Of a stretch of DNA of 64,000 nt, positions 9,063 to 16,837 are shown piece after piece (the first letter of the stretch is position 1; each line of letters starts with the position of its first letter). Both the position numbers and the translations under genes were made by a program. Below the pieces are notes generated by a model. It did no database searches. It was given only the letters and a program-made list of their open reading frames with translations, and was not told the DNA's origin. Origin of the DNA: Castellaniella sp049673105 (lineage in GTDB: Bacteria > Pseudomonadota > Gammaproteobacteria > Burkholderiales > Burkholderiaceae_B); the NCBI RefSeq assembly GCF_049673105.1, contig NZ_JBATXG010000015.1:85487-149486 (forward strand). The letters are read 5' to 3'.

Positions 9063-9979
9063 CGGCGGCATCCAACGATTTTGACCTGTGGCTGCAGGAT
9101 ATGGTATCCCATGTCGGCGCGGTGCTGGATGATTTGCTGCCGCCCCTGGAAGACGACGGCCCCGCGCGACTGCACGAGGCCATGCGCTATGCCGTACTGG
9201 GGCCGGGCAAACGGATCCGCGCTGCGTTGGTGCTGGCCGCCGGCGAGGCCAGCCGCACACCGGGCGTTGCCTCGGCGGCTCAGGATCTGGCCTTGGATGG
9301 GGCGGCTGCCGCCGTCGAATTGATTCATGCCTATTCCCTGATTCATGACGATCTGCCGTGCATGGACGATGATGATCTGCGTCGCGGCAGGCCGACCGTG
9401 CATCGGCAGTTCGACGACGAGGCCTTGGCCATGCTGGCGGGCGATGCGCTGCAGCCGCTGGCCTTCGATTGCCTGGCGCAGATGCCGATTGCGCCCGCTC
9501 TGGTCGTGCAGGCCGTGCAGTTGCTGGCCCGCGCGGCGGGGGGCGATGGCATGGTGGGCGGTCAGGCGATCGACTGCGCCAGTGTCGGCCATGCCTTGTC
9601 CATCGACGCCTTGCAGCGCATGCACCGCATGAAAACGGGCGCTTTGCTGGAAGCCAGCGTCTTGCTGGGCGGCGTGGTGGCCGGCGCCAGTTCCACGGTG
9701 CGCACCGGCCTGGAATCCTATGCAGCCGCGATGGGGCTGGCATTTCAGGTCGTGGATGATATTCTGGACGTTACGGCGGATTCCGCGACGCTGGGCAAGA
9801 CCGCAGGCAAGGACGCTGCGCAGGGCAAGCCCACCTATGTGTCCATCTTGGGGCTGGAGGAATCCCGCGCCTTGCTGCTGGACCTGCGCACCCAGGCCCA
9901 CGAGGCGCTGCTGCCGCTGGGGCCGTCGGCCTGCCGACTGCGCGAACTCGCTGATTACATCATTGGCCGGACGCACTGA
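9059..9979 (+). CDS. ispA: Farnesyl diphosphate synthase (geranyltranstransferase)
   Basis: IspA condenses IPP with DMAPP and GPP to make farnesyl diphosphate, the precursor of quinone side chains, undecaprenyl phosphate and squalene. The 306-residue protein shows the first Asp-rich motif HDDLPCMDDDDLRRGRPT around residues 96-113, the KTGALLEAS segment near 190, and the second Asp-rich motif DDILDVT near 233. Bacterial short-chain FPP synthases of this length match well. It overlaps xseB and is followed by dxs, so the operon combines isoprenoid precursor supply and chain elongation. Its product is the substrate for the hpnCDE genes at 23.7-26.7 kb. Confidence 0.96.
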   Translation: MTAASNDFDLWLQDMVSHVGAVLDDLLPPLEDDGPARLHEAMRYAVLGPGKRIRAALVLAAGEASRTPGVASAAQDLALDGAAAAVELIHAYSLIHDDLPCMDDDDLRRGRPTVHRQFDDEALAMLAGDALQPLAFDCLAQMPIAPALVVQAVQLLARAAGGDGMVGGQAIDCASVGHALSIDALQRMHRMKTGALLEASVLLGGVVAGASSTVRTGLESYAAAMGLAFQVVDDILDVTADSATLGKTAGKDAAQGKPTYVSILGLEESRALLLDLRTQAHEALLPLGPSACRLRELADYIIGRTH

Positions 9980-10014
9980 CGATGCAGCTGCCGGGCCGAC
10001 ATGAAGAAGACATG

Positions 10015-11874
10015 ATGACAACTCTATTGGAAGGCATCGCCTCGCCGGCTGATGTGCGCCGCCTGGACCGCCGGGAACTGAAGGACCTGGCGGCCGAGCT
10101 GCGGGCGTTCATGCTGGCTTCGGTCGCCCAGACGGGCGGGCACCTGTCCTCGAACCTGGGTACGGTCGAACTGACGTTGGCGCTGCATTATGTATTTAAT
10201 ACGCCCGATGACCGCCTGGTCTGGGACGTGGGTCATCAGTCCTACCCCCACAAAATCCTGACCGGCAGGCGCGAAGCCATGTCCGGCTTACGGCAGATGG
10301 GCGGGATTTCCGGTTTTCCCAAGCGCAGCGAATCCCCCTACGATGCCTTCGGTACCGCGCATTCGTCCACGTCGATCTCGGCAGCGCTGGGCATGGCCGT
10401 GGCTGCCCGCAACAAGGGTATCGACCGTCAGCACATCGCCGTGATCGGCGATGGCGCCATGACGGCGGGCATGGCCTTCGAGGCGCTGAACAATGCCGGC
10501 GTCACATCCGATGTCAATCTGTTGGTGGTGCTGAACGACAACGATATGTCGATTTCGCCGCCGGTCGGCGCCCTGAACTACTATTTCGCCCGCCTGTTGT
10601 CGGGGCAGTTTTATGCCCGCGCCAAAATGATGGGCCGGGCCATGCTGCAGCATGTGCCGCCCGCGCTGGCGCTGGCGCGTAAACTCGAAGGCCACGCCAA
10701 AGGCATGCTCTCGCCGGCCACCTTGTTCGAAGAACTGGGCTTCAACTATGTGGGGCCCATCGATGGCCACGATCTGGAAGCCCTGGTGCCGATGCTGGAA
10801 AACATCCGGGCGCTCAAGGGCCTGCAGTTCCTGCATGTGGTGACCCGCAAAGGGCAGGGTTACAAGCTGGCCGAGGCCGATCCCGTGCTGTACCATGGGC
10901 CGGGCAAATTCGACCCATCCATCGGTATCCAGAAACCGGCCCAGCCTCCCCGCCGGACGTTCACGCAGGTGTTCGGGCGCTGGTTGTGCGATATGGCGCA
11001 GGCCGATGAACGCCTGGTCGGCATCACTCCGGCCATGCGCGAGGGCAGCGGGATGGTCGAATTCGAACGCCAATTTCCGCTGCGCTATTTCGACGTCGGT
11101 ATCGCCGAGCAGCATGCCGTCACGTTTGCCGCCGGCCTGGCCTGCGAGGGCTGCAAGCCGGTCGTCGCCATTTATTCCACCTTTCTGCAGCGCGGCTACG
11201 ATCAGCTGATCCATGACGTGGCCTTGCAGGACCTGGATGTGACCTTTGCCCTGGATCGCGCCGGCATCGTTGGCGCCGACGGGGCCACGCACGCCGGCAA
11301 TTACGATATTGCCTATTTGCGCTGCATCCCGAACATGGTGATTGCCACGCCGTCGGACGAGCACGAAGCCCGGCTGCTGCTGAATGCCTGCTACCGTCAC
11401 CCCGGGCCGGCCTCGGTGCGCTATCCGCGCGGGGCAGGGTGCGGGGCCGATCCGGGCGATAGCCTGGACCCTGTCGATATCGGTCGCGCCGTCGTGCGCC
11501 GTCAGGGGCGCAATGTCGCCATTCTGGTGTTCGGCACGCTGTTGCCGCAGGCCGCCCAGGCTGCCCAGGCGCTGGATGCCACCCTGGTGGACATGCGTTT
11601 CGTCAAACCGCTGGACGAGGCCCTGCTGTCCGAGCTTGCGGCGTCGCACAGTCTGTTTGTCACGCTGGAAGAAGCCGCCGTCATGGGCGGCGCGGGCAGC
11701 GCGGTTGTGGAATACTTCAATCGGGAGGCGATCGTGCGCCCGGTTCTGCAGCTGGGGCTGCCGGATGAATTCATCGATCACGGGGACCAGAAGGCCATTC
11801 TCGCCGGACTCGGCCTGGATGCCCAAGGGATCGAGGCGTCGATACGCCAGCGTTTGGAAAGGAATCACTCATGA
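10015..11874 (+). CDS. dxs: 1-deoxy-D-xylulose-5-phosphate synthase
   Basis: Dxs is the thiamine-diphosphate enzyme that joins pyruvate and glyceraldehyde 3-phosphate in the first step of the MEP isoprenoid pathway. The 619-residue protein has the family N-terminus (SPADVRRLDRRELKDLAAELR, GGHLSSNLG), the ThDP/Mg motif GDGAMTAGMAFEALNN, transketolase pyrimidine domain motifs (DVGIAEQHAVTFAAG) and a C-terminal transketolase domain. Two adjacent ATGs at 10012 and 10015 are candidates; MTTLLEGIASPAD resembles family starts. An upstream ATG at 9982 would add eleven unlikely residues. It overlaps folE2 by 4 bases. Confidence 0.97.
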   Translation: MTTLLEGIASPADVRRLDRRELKDLAAELRAFMLASVAQTGGHLSSNLGTVELTLALHYVFNTPDDRLVWDVGHQSYPHKILTGRREAMSGLRQMGGISGFPKRSESPYDAFGTAHSSTSISAALGMAVAARNKGIDRQHIAVIGDGAMTAGMAFEALNNAGVTSDVNLLVVLNDNDMSISPPVGALNYYFARLLSGQFYARAKMMGRAMLQHVPPALALARKLEGHAKGMLSPATLFEELGFNYVGPIDGHDLEALVPMLENIRALKGLQFLHVVTRKGQGYKLAEADPVLYHGPGKFDPSIGIQKPAQPPRRTFTQVFGRWLCDMAQADERLVGITPAMREGSGMVEFERQFPLRYFDVGIAEQHAVTFAAGLACEGCKPVVAIYSTFLQRGYDQLIHDVALQDLDVTFALDRAGIVGADGATHAGNYDIAYLRCIPNMVIATPSDEHEARLLLNACYRHPGPASVRYPRGAGCGADPGDSLDPVDIGRAVVRRQGRNVAILVFGTLLPQAAQAAQALDATLVDMRFVKPLDEALLSELAASHSLFVTLEEAAVMGGAGSAVVEYFNREAIVRPVLQLGLPDEFIDHGDQKAILAGLGLDAQGIEASIRQRLERNHS

Positions 11875-12680
11875 ACACCCTGCTGGACCCGGTGGCTGTG
11901 GCCATGCCGGATGTGCAAAGCAGCATCGATACCCGGCACATCGCCATTCAACGGGTGGGGGTGCGCGGTGTGCGCCATCCCCTGGTGGTGGCGACTGCCG
12001 CCCAGCCTCAGGCGACCATCGCCGACTGGGAAATGACCGTCGCATTGCCGCCCGAGGAAAAAGGCACCCACATGTCGCGCTTCATCGCCTTGCTGGAATC
12101 GCATCGCGGGCAGCCGATGACGCCGGCCTCGCTGTGCGCCATGACCCAGTCCATGTTGGACCTGTTGCAGGTGGATGCCGGCGATGTGGCTGCCAGTTTC
12201 CCGTATTTCATTGAAAAGGCCGCGCCGGTGTCCGGGGTGCGCAGTCTGATGGATTATCAGGTGCGCTGGGCCGCCCAGGCTCGCCGGGGTCAGGCGCCGT
12301 CGTTCTCCCTGCAGGTGCAGGTGCCGGTCACCAGCTTGTGCCCATGCTCCAAGGCGATTTCCGAATACGGCGCACACAATCAGCGTTCGCACGTCACGGT
12401 GCAACTGGAATGCGCAGCGGACCACGCCCCGGCCTTGGATGCGCTGATTCCGCGCATCGAGGCCCAGGCCTCGTCCGAACTCTGGGGCCTGCTCAAGCGC
12501 GCCGACGAAAAATTCGTCACCGAGCGCGCCTACGAAAACCCGAAATTTGTCGAAGATCTGGTGCGCGATGTGGCCGTCATGCTGCAAGGCTTGCCCGGCG
12601 TGATCGCCTATCAGGTCGAAGCCGAGAATTTCGAATCGATTCACAACCATTCCGCTTACGCGGTAGTGCGTAGTCAATAG
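11871..12680 (+). CDS. folE2: GTP cyclohydrolase FolE2 (type IB)
   Basis: FolE2 converts GTP to 7,8-dihydroneopterin triphosphate, the first step of folate biosynthesis, and is the metal-promiscuous alternative to zinc-dependent FolE. The 269-residue protein contains the family signatures HMSRFIALLE and TSLCPCSKAISEYGAHNQR, which include the active-site Cys, and the C-terminal VEAENFESIHNHSAYA. It begins in the ATGA overlap with dxs and closes the operon; about 120 bases follow before rpsF. Zur-type control known for some folE2 genes is unlikely here because it has no promoter of its own. Confidence 0.96.
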   Translation: MNTLLDPVAVAMPDVQSSIDTRHIAIQRVGVRGVRHPLVVATAAQPQATIADWEMTVALPPEEKGTHMSRFIALLESHRGQPMTPASLCAMTQSMLDLLQVDAGDVAASFPYFIEKAAPVSGVRSLMDYQVRWAAQARRGQAPSFSLQVQVPVTSLCPCSKAISEYGAHNQRSHVTVQLECAADHAPALDALIPRIEAQASSELWGLLKRADEKFVTERAYENPKFVEDLVRDVAVMLQGLPGVIAYQVEAENFESIHNHSAYAVVRSQ

Positions 12681-12686
12681 GCTGTG

Positions 12687-12695
12687 TGCTAGAAT
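12687..12695 (+). promoter_or_regulatory. Candidate extended -10 promoter of the rpsF operon
   Basis: TGC-TAGAAT is an extended -10 element ending 107 bases before the rpsF ATG. The region 17 bases upstream shows no good -35, which is tolerated by extended -10 promoters. It lies just after the folE2 stop and would give a leader of about 100 bases. Confidence 0.5.
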
Positions 12696-12748
12696 ACCGG
12701 GTTACTTGCTCGACCGTTCCTGAATGGGGGCCCCTTTAGGGGTGACTG

Positions 12749-12784
12749 ATCTGTGCCGGCGGGCTGTCTGTCAACATCGCAGAT
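12749..12784 (+). promoter_or_regulatory. Candidate S6:S18 autoregulatory leader hairpin before rpsF
   Basis: ATCTGTG at 12749-12755 can pair with CGCAGAT at 12778-12784 (seven pairs, one G-U), enclosing a loop that begins CCGGCGGGC. Leaders of many rpsF operons contain a hairpin with a CCG box that mimics the rRNA site bound by the S6:S18 complex. The stem ends 18 bases before the rpsF ATG and 7 bases before the AAGGAG ribosome site, a suitable place to block translation. A further CCCC-TTTA-GGGG hairpin lies just upstream (12731-12742). The match is by eye. Confidence 0.4.
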
Positions 12785-12802
12785 ATCCACAAGGAGTCAT
12801 TC

Positions 12803-13171
12803 ATGCGTCACTACGAAGTAGTGTTTATTGTGCATCCCGATCAAAGCGAGCAGGTGCCCGCCATGATCGAGCGCTACCAAGCCATGGTCACGACCCACGG
12901 CGGTCAAATCCACCGTGTCGAAGACTGGGGTCGCCGCCAGTTGGCCTATCCGATCCAGAAGCTCGTGAAAGCTCACTACGTGTGCTTCAACATCGAGTGC
13001 GGCCAGACCGCGCTGGACGAACTGGAACACTCGTTCCGCTACAACGACGCCATCCTGCGTCACCTGTTCATCAAGACCAAGCATGCTCACACCGAGCCGT
13101 CGATCATGATGAAATCGGTCGAACGCGAAGAAGCCCGCAAGGCCTCCAGCGTCGAGACGCCGAACTCCTGA
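12803..13171 (+). CDS. rpsF: 30S ribosomal protein S6
   Basis: S6 binds S18 in the platform of the small subunit. The 122-residue protein starts MRHYEVVFIVHPDQSEQVPAMIERY and contains EDWGRRQLAYPIQK, both hallmarks of S6, with a charged C-terminal tail. It has a strong AAGGAG ribosome site. It heads the classical operon rpsF-priB-rpsR-rplI. Confidence 0.98.
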   Translation: MRHYEVVFIVHPDQSEQVPAMIERYQAMVTTHGGQIHRVEDWGRRQLAYPIQKLVKAHYVCFNIECGQTALDELEHSFRYNDAILRHLFIKTKHAHTEPSIMMKSVEREEARKASSVETPNS

Positions 13172-13190
13172 TCCGGCACTCGCGCGATCC

Positions 13191-13484
13191 GTGAACCGAG
13201 TCGAGCTGGCCGCGACATTGACCGAAATTCCGCCTTTGCGCCACACACCGGCAGGACTGCCTGTGTTGCGTTTGCAGATGGTGCATGAATCTGAAGTCAT
13301 CGAGGCCGGTCTGCCCCGCCAGGTTTCCATGGAAATCAAGGCGGTGGCGCTGGGAGACGTCGCTCTTGCTTTGGCTAAGGCCCCCCAGGGCAGTCCAGTG
13401 CAGATCGTTGGTTTTCTGGCCCCGCAGCGACAAGGATCGGATCGGCTGGTATTGCATATCCAGCAGCTTGTGCAGGCACATTGA
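13191..13484 (+). CDS. priB: Primosomal replication protein N (PriB)
   Basis: PriB is a small single-strand-DNA-binding OB-fold protein of the PriA-PriB-DnaT replication restart pathway. The 97-residue product (MNRVELAATLTEIPPLRHTPAGLPVLRLQM...) has the strand pattern of the family and sits in its conserved place between rpsF and rpsR. Start is a GTG at 13191, 19 bases after rpsF. The sequence is diverged from E. coli PriB, as is normal in betaproteobacteria, so the call leans on position as well. Confidence 0.9.
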   Translation: MNRVELAATLTEIPPLRHTPAGLPVLRLQMVHESEVIEAGLPRQVSMEIKAVALGDVALALAKAPQGSPVQIVGFLAPQRQGSDRLVLHIQQLVQAH

Positions 13485-13529
13485 ATGAACCCTCCGGGCG
13501 CGTCCCGGAACCAGACAAAGGCAAACATC

Positions 13530-13802
13530 ATGGCTTACTTCAAAAAGTCGAAAGAAAAACGCAAATTCGGGCAACAGAATCCGCTGTTCAAACGGCGCAA
13601 ATTCTGCCGCTTCACCGTGGCCAAGGTCGAAGAGATCGACTACAAGGATCTGGACACCCTGCGCGATTTCATCCAGGAAAACGGCAAGATCATCCCGGCT
13701 CGTCTGACCGGCACCAAGGCACACTATCAGCGCCAGCTGGACAGCGCCATCAAGCGCGCCCGCTTCCTGGCCCTGTTGCCGTACACCGACAACCACAACT
13801 AA
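13530..13802 (+). CDS. rpsR: 30S ribosomal protein S18
   Basis: The 90-residue protein contains the S18 core RRKFCRFTV, DYKDLDTLRDFI and KIIPARLTGTKAHYQRQL. It pairs with S6 on 16S rRNA. ATG 13530 (MAYFKKSKEK) is preferred over an in-frame ATG at 13485 because it matches the family start. 15 bases separate it from rplI. Confidence 0.97.
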   Translation: MAYFKKSKEKRKFGQQNPLFKRRKFCRFTVAKVEEIDYKDLDTLRDFIQENGKIIPARLTGTKAHYQRQLDSAIKRARFLALLPYTDNHN

Positions 13803-13817
13803 ACCGAGGTCCCCGTC

Positions 13818-14273
13818 ATGCAAATCATTCTGCTTGAAAAAGTCATCAATCTCGGGAACCTGGGCGATGTGGTGCGTGTGCGCGATGGTTATGCCCGCAA
13901 CTACCTGATCCCCCAGAAGATCGCCCGTCGTGCCACCGACGCCGCCCTGAAGGAATTCGAGGCCCGTCGCGCCGAACTGGAAAAACTGCAGGCCGAAAAG
14001 CTGGCTGCCGCCCAGACCATGTCCGAAAAGCTGCACGGCTTTTCCTTCGTCATCAGCCAGAAGGCCGGTGTCGATGGCCGTCTGTTCGGTTCCGTCACCA
14101 CGATGGACGTCGCGGCTGCTCTGCAGCAGGCCGGCTTCCCCAACGTACACAAGGGCCAGATCCGCATGCCCGACGGCGCCATCAAGGCGGTGGGTGAATT
14201 CCCGCTGCAAGTCGCCTTGCACGCCGACGTCGTGGCCGACATCACCCTGACTGTTCAGGGCGACATGGCGTAA
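13818..14273 (+). CDS. rplI: 50S ribosomal protein L9
   Basis: L9 links the base of the L1 stalk to neighbouring ribosomes through a long helix. The 151-residue protein shows the N-terminal signature VINLGNLGDVVRVRDGYARNYLIP, a charged connecting helix from about 45 to 75, and a C-terminal domain (VDGRLFGSVTTMDVA). Last gene of the operon, followed by an intrinsic terminator. Confidence 0.98.
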   Translation: MQIILLEKVINLGNLGDVVRVRDGYARNYLIPQKIARRATDAALKEFEARRAELEKLQAEKLAAAQTMSEKLHGFSFVISQKAGVDGRLFGSVTTMDVAAALQQAGFPNVHKGQIRMPDGAIKAVGEFPLQVALHADVVADITLTVQGDMA

Positions 14274-14328
14274 TCACGCAAGCGCGCCGTGCTACATTCC
14301 TCTCAGCGGGAATGGCAGGGCAGCTCTA

Positions 14329-14360
14329 TAAGGCCGGCGCCATGCCGGCCTTATTTTTTT
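14329..14360 (+). terminator. Rho-independent terminator of the rpsF-rplI operon
   Basis: A perfect 10-bp stem TAAGGCCGGC / GCCGGCCTTA with loop GCCAT is followed by seven T residues. It lies 55 bases after the rplI stop and 37 bases before dnaB, so dnaB needs another promoter or read-through. Confidence 0.92.
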
Positions 14361-14396
14361 CCGGCCTTTTTAAGCGAACAGGTGTAGGGACTGACG

Positions 14397-15767
14397 GTGG
14401 AAATCGAAAACGATACCCAACTGGACTATCTGCGGGTGCCGCCGCATTCCATCGAGGCCGAGCAATCGGTGTTGGGCGGACTGCTGCTGGATAACGCCGC
14501 ATTCGATCGCGTGGCCGACGTCCTGACGGAAGACGACTTCTACCGCTTCGATCACCGCCTGATCTGGCAGCACATCACCCGGCTGGTCAGCCTGGCCCGC
14601 CCGGCTGACGTGATCACGGTGCATGAGTCCCTGACGACCGCCGGCAAAGCCGACGACACCGGGGGCCTGCCGTATCTGAACGCGCTGGCGCACAACACAC
14701 CGTCGGCGGCCAATATCCGTCGCTATGCCGAGATTGTGCGCGAACGGTCCATGCTGCGCAAGCTGGTGTCCATCGCCGACGAAATTTCGTCCGCCGCTTT
14801 CAATCCCCAAGGCAAGGAAGCCCGCCAGATCCTGGACGAGGCCGAATCCAGGGTGTTCCAGATCGCTCAGGAAGGCGCGCGGGGCATGGCCGGGTTCCAG
14901 GAAATCCGCCCCTTGTTGGCGCAGGTGGTGGAACGCATCGACGAACTCTATCATCGCGAGGGCGATTCCGACGTCACCGGGGTGCCGACGGGCTTCGACG
15001 ATCTGGATCGCATGACCTCGGGCCTGCAGCCGGGGGATCTTGTTATCGTCGCGGGGCGTCCATCGATGGGGAAAACCTCGTTTTCCATGAACATCGGTGA
15101 ACACGTCGCCATCGAACAAGGCCTGCCGGTGGCGGTGTTTTCCATGGAAATGGGCGCGGTGCAGCTGGCCATGCGGATGATCGGTTCGGTGGGCATGCTG
15201 GATCAGCACCGCATGCGCACCGGCAAGCTCAATCAGGATGACTGGCCGCGCCTGACCCATGCCGTGCAAAAGGTCGAGCAGGCGCAGATCTACATCGACG
15301 AGACCCCGGCGCTGACCGCCATGGAGGTCCGTGCCCGCGCCCGGCGCTTGTCGCGCCAGTGCGGCCAGCTGGGGATGATCATCATCGACTATATTCAGCT
15401 GATGTCCGGTAGCGGCGGGGAAAACCGCGCGACGGAAATCTCTGAAATCAGCCGCTCGCTCAAAGGCTTGGCCAAGGAATTGAACTGCCCCCTGGTCGCG
15501 TTGTCGCAGCTGAACCGCAGTCTGGAACAACGCCCCAACAAGCGCCCGGTCATGAGCGATCTGCGCGAATCGGGCGCTATCGAGCAGGACGCCGACGTGA
15601 TCATCTTCATCTATCGCGACGAGGTCTACAACCCGGATTCGCCCGACAAGGGCACGGCGGAAATCATCATCGGCAAACAGCGTAACGGCCCCATCGGTAC
15701 CGTGCGCCTGACGTTCCAGGGCGCCAGCACGCGATTCCTGAATTTCTCGGCGTCGTCGGGGTTCTAA
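14397..15767 (+). CDS. dnaB: Replicative DNA helicase DnaB
   Basis: DnaB is the hexameric 5'-3' helicase at the replication fork. The 456-residue protein has the N-terminal collar domain (RVPPHSIEAEQSVLGGLLLDN) and a RecA-like domain with Walker A GRPSMGKTS near residue 220, IIDYIQLM as Walker B, and KQRNGPIGT near the C-terminus. Start is GTG 14397 with a weak TAGGGA ribosome site. It commonly follows rplI in this order of bacteria. No intein or insertion is seen. Confidence 0.97.
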   Translation: MEIENDTQLDYLRVPPHSIEAEQSVLGGLLLDNAAFDRVADVLTEDDFYRFDHRLIWQHITRLVSLARPADVITVHESLTTAGKADDTGGLPYLNALAHNTPSAANIRRYAEIVRERSMLRKLVSIADEISSAAFNPQGKEARQILDEAESRVFQIAQEGARGMAGFQEIRPLLAQVVERIDELYHREGDSDVTGVPTGFDDLDRMTSGLQPGDLVIVAGRPSMGKTSFSMNIGEHVAIEQGLPVAVFSMEMGAVQLAMRMIGSVGMLDQHRMRTGKLNQDDWPRLTHAVQKVEQAQIYIDETPALTAMEVRARARRLSRQCGQLGMIIIDYIQLMSGSGGENRATEISEISRSLKGLAKELNCPLVALSQLNRSLEQRPNKRPVMSDLRESGAIEQDADVIIFIYRDEVYNPDSPDKGTAEIIIGKQRNGPIGTVRLTFQGASTRFLNFSASSGF

Positions 15768-15784
15768 TGGCGGTCGCGCTATAG

Positions 15785-15821
15785 CGGCAAGGGCGGCTGC
15801 GTCATCCGTCCCGCTGCCGCG
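15785..15821. repeat. Imperfect GC-rich inverted repeat between dnaB and pdxA
   Basis: GCGGCAAGGGCGG and CCGTCCCGCTGCCGC flank a nine-base spacer between the two converging genes. It could slow polymerase on either strand, but no T-tract follows, so it is not a standard terminator. Confidence 0.3.
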
Positions 15822-15823
15822 AT

Positions 15824-16837
15824 TCAGGGTTCGCCGGCGCTCATCCGCAGGGCCATGCGTAGCGCCGCCCGTAAAGAAGCCGGGTCAGCCAGACCCTTGC
15901 CCGCAATGTCGAAGGCCGTGCCGTGATCCACGCTGGTGCGCACGAAGGGCAGGCCCACCGTCACGTTGACGCCTTCGTCCAGGCCCAGGTATTTCACCGG
16001 GATCAGGCCCTGATCGTGGTACTGAGCGACCACGACGTCGAATTCCCCCTGTCGCGCCCGCATGAAGATCGTATCGCCCGGCCAGGGGCCTGACACGTCC
16101 AGGCCTTCTGCGCGGGCCTGCTCGATGGCGGGCAGGATGTGGCGGGCTTCTTCATTGCCGAACACGCCGCCTTCACCGGCATGGGGATTGAGTCCCGCCA
16201 CGGCGATGCGGGGGCGGGCGATGCCCGATTGGCGGCAGGCCAGCTGCGCCAGACGGATGGCGCGCGCTTCGGCGGCCTGGTTGATGGCGGCGGGCACGTC
16301 CGCCAGGGCGATATGGATCGTCACCAGCAGCACACGCAGTTCGTCGTTGGCCAGCATCATGGCGTAGTCCGTCGTGCCGGTGCGCTCGGCCAGGATTTCC
16401 GTGTGGCCGGGAAAATCAATGCCATCGGCATGCATGGCGCCTTTGTGCAGCGGCGCCGTCACCAGGGCGCGCAGCAGCCCGGCCTGGGCGTCGTCGATGG
16501 CGTGGCATAGGTATTCGTAGGCCCCGCGCCCCGCGCGCGGGTCCGGGCGGCCCACAGGCAGATCGGCGGGCAGCGCCTGCCAGCGGTTCAGGACGCCGAT
16601 GACCCCGCCCGTCGTGCCTGCGCCGGGGCGATCCAGCGCCTGGATCCGCAGGCGCTCGTTCAGGTTCAGGGTCTGACAGGCGCGGGCCAGCGCCCCCGTA
16701 TCCCCGTACACCACGGCGGGGTGGGGCAGGCCTTCGGCGAACAGGCGCACGATCAGTTCCGGGCCGATGCCGGCGGCATCCCCCATCGTGAACGCCAGGG
16801 GCAGGGGCGCGCGGGCCTTAGAGGGCGTCGCTGGCAT
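15824..16837 (-). CDS. pdxA: 4-hydroxythreonine-4-phosphate dehydrogenase
   Basis: PdxA oxidises 4-phosphohydroxy-L-threonine in the DXP-dependent vitamin B6 pathway; its product is joined with 1-deoxyxylulose 5-phosphate (from dxs) by PdxJ. The 337-residue protein shows TMGDAAGIGPE at the N-terminus and the metal-binding His motifs FPGHTEILAERT and VAQYHDQGLIPVK. Length is typical. Its start overlaps the phoH end by 20 bases, so it is probably the last gene of the leftward operon running from 19587. Confidence 0.95.
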   Translation of the reverse strand: MPATPSKARAPLPLAFTMGDAAGIGPELIVRLFAEGLPHPAVVYGDTGALARACQTLNLNERLRIQALDRPGAGTTGGVIGVLNRWQALPADLPVGRPDPRAGRGAYEYLCHAIDDAQAGLLRALVTAPLHKGAMHADGIDFPGHTEILAERTGTTDYAMMLANDELRVLLVTIHIALADVPAAINQAAEARAIRLAQLACRQSGIARPRIAVAGLNPHAGEGGVFGNEEARHILPAIEQARAEGLDVSGPWPGDTIFMRARQGEFDVVVAQYHDQGLIPVKYLGLDEGVNVTVGLPFVRTSVDHGTAFDIAGKGLADPASLRAALRMALRMSAGEP

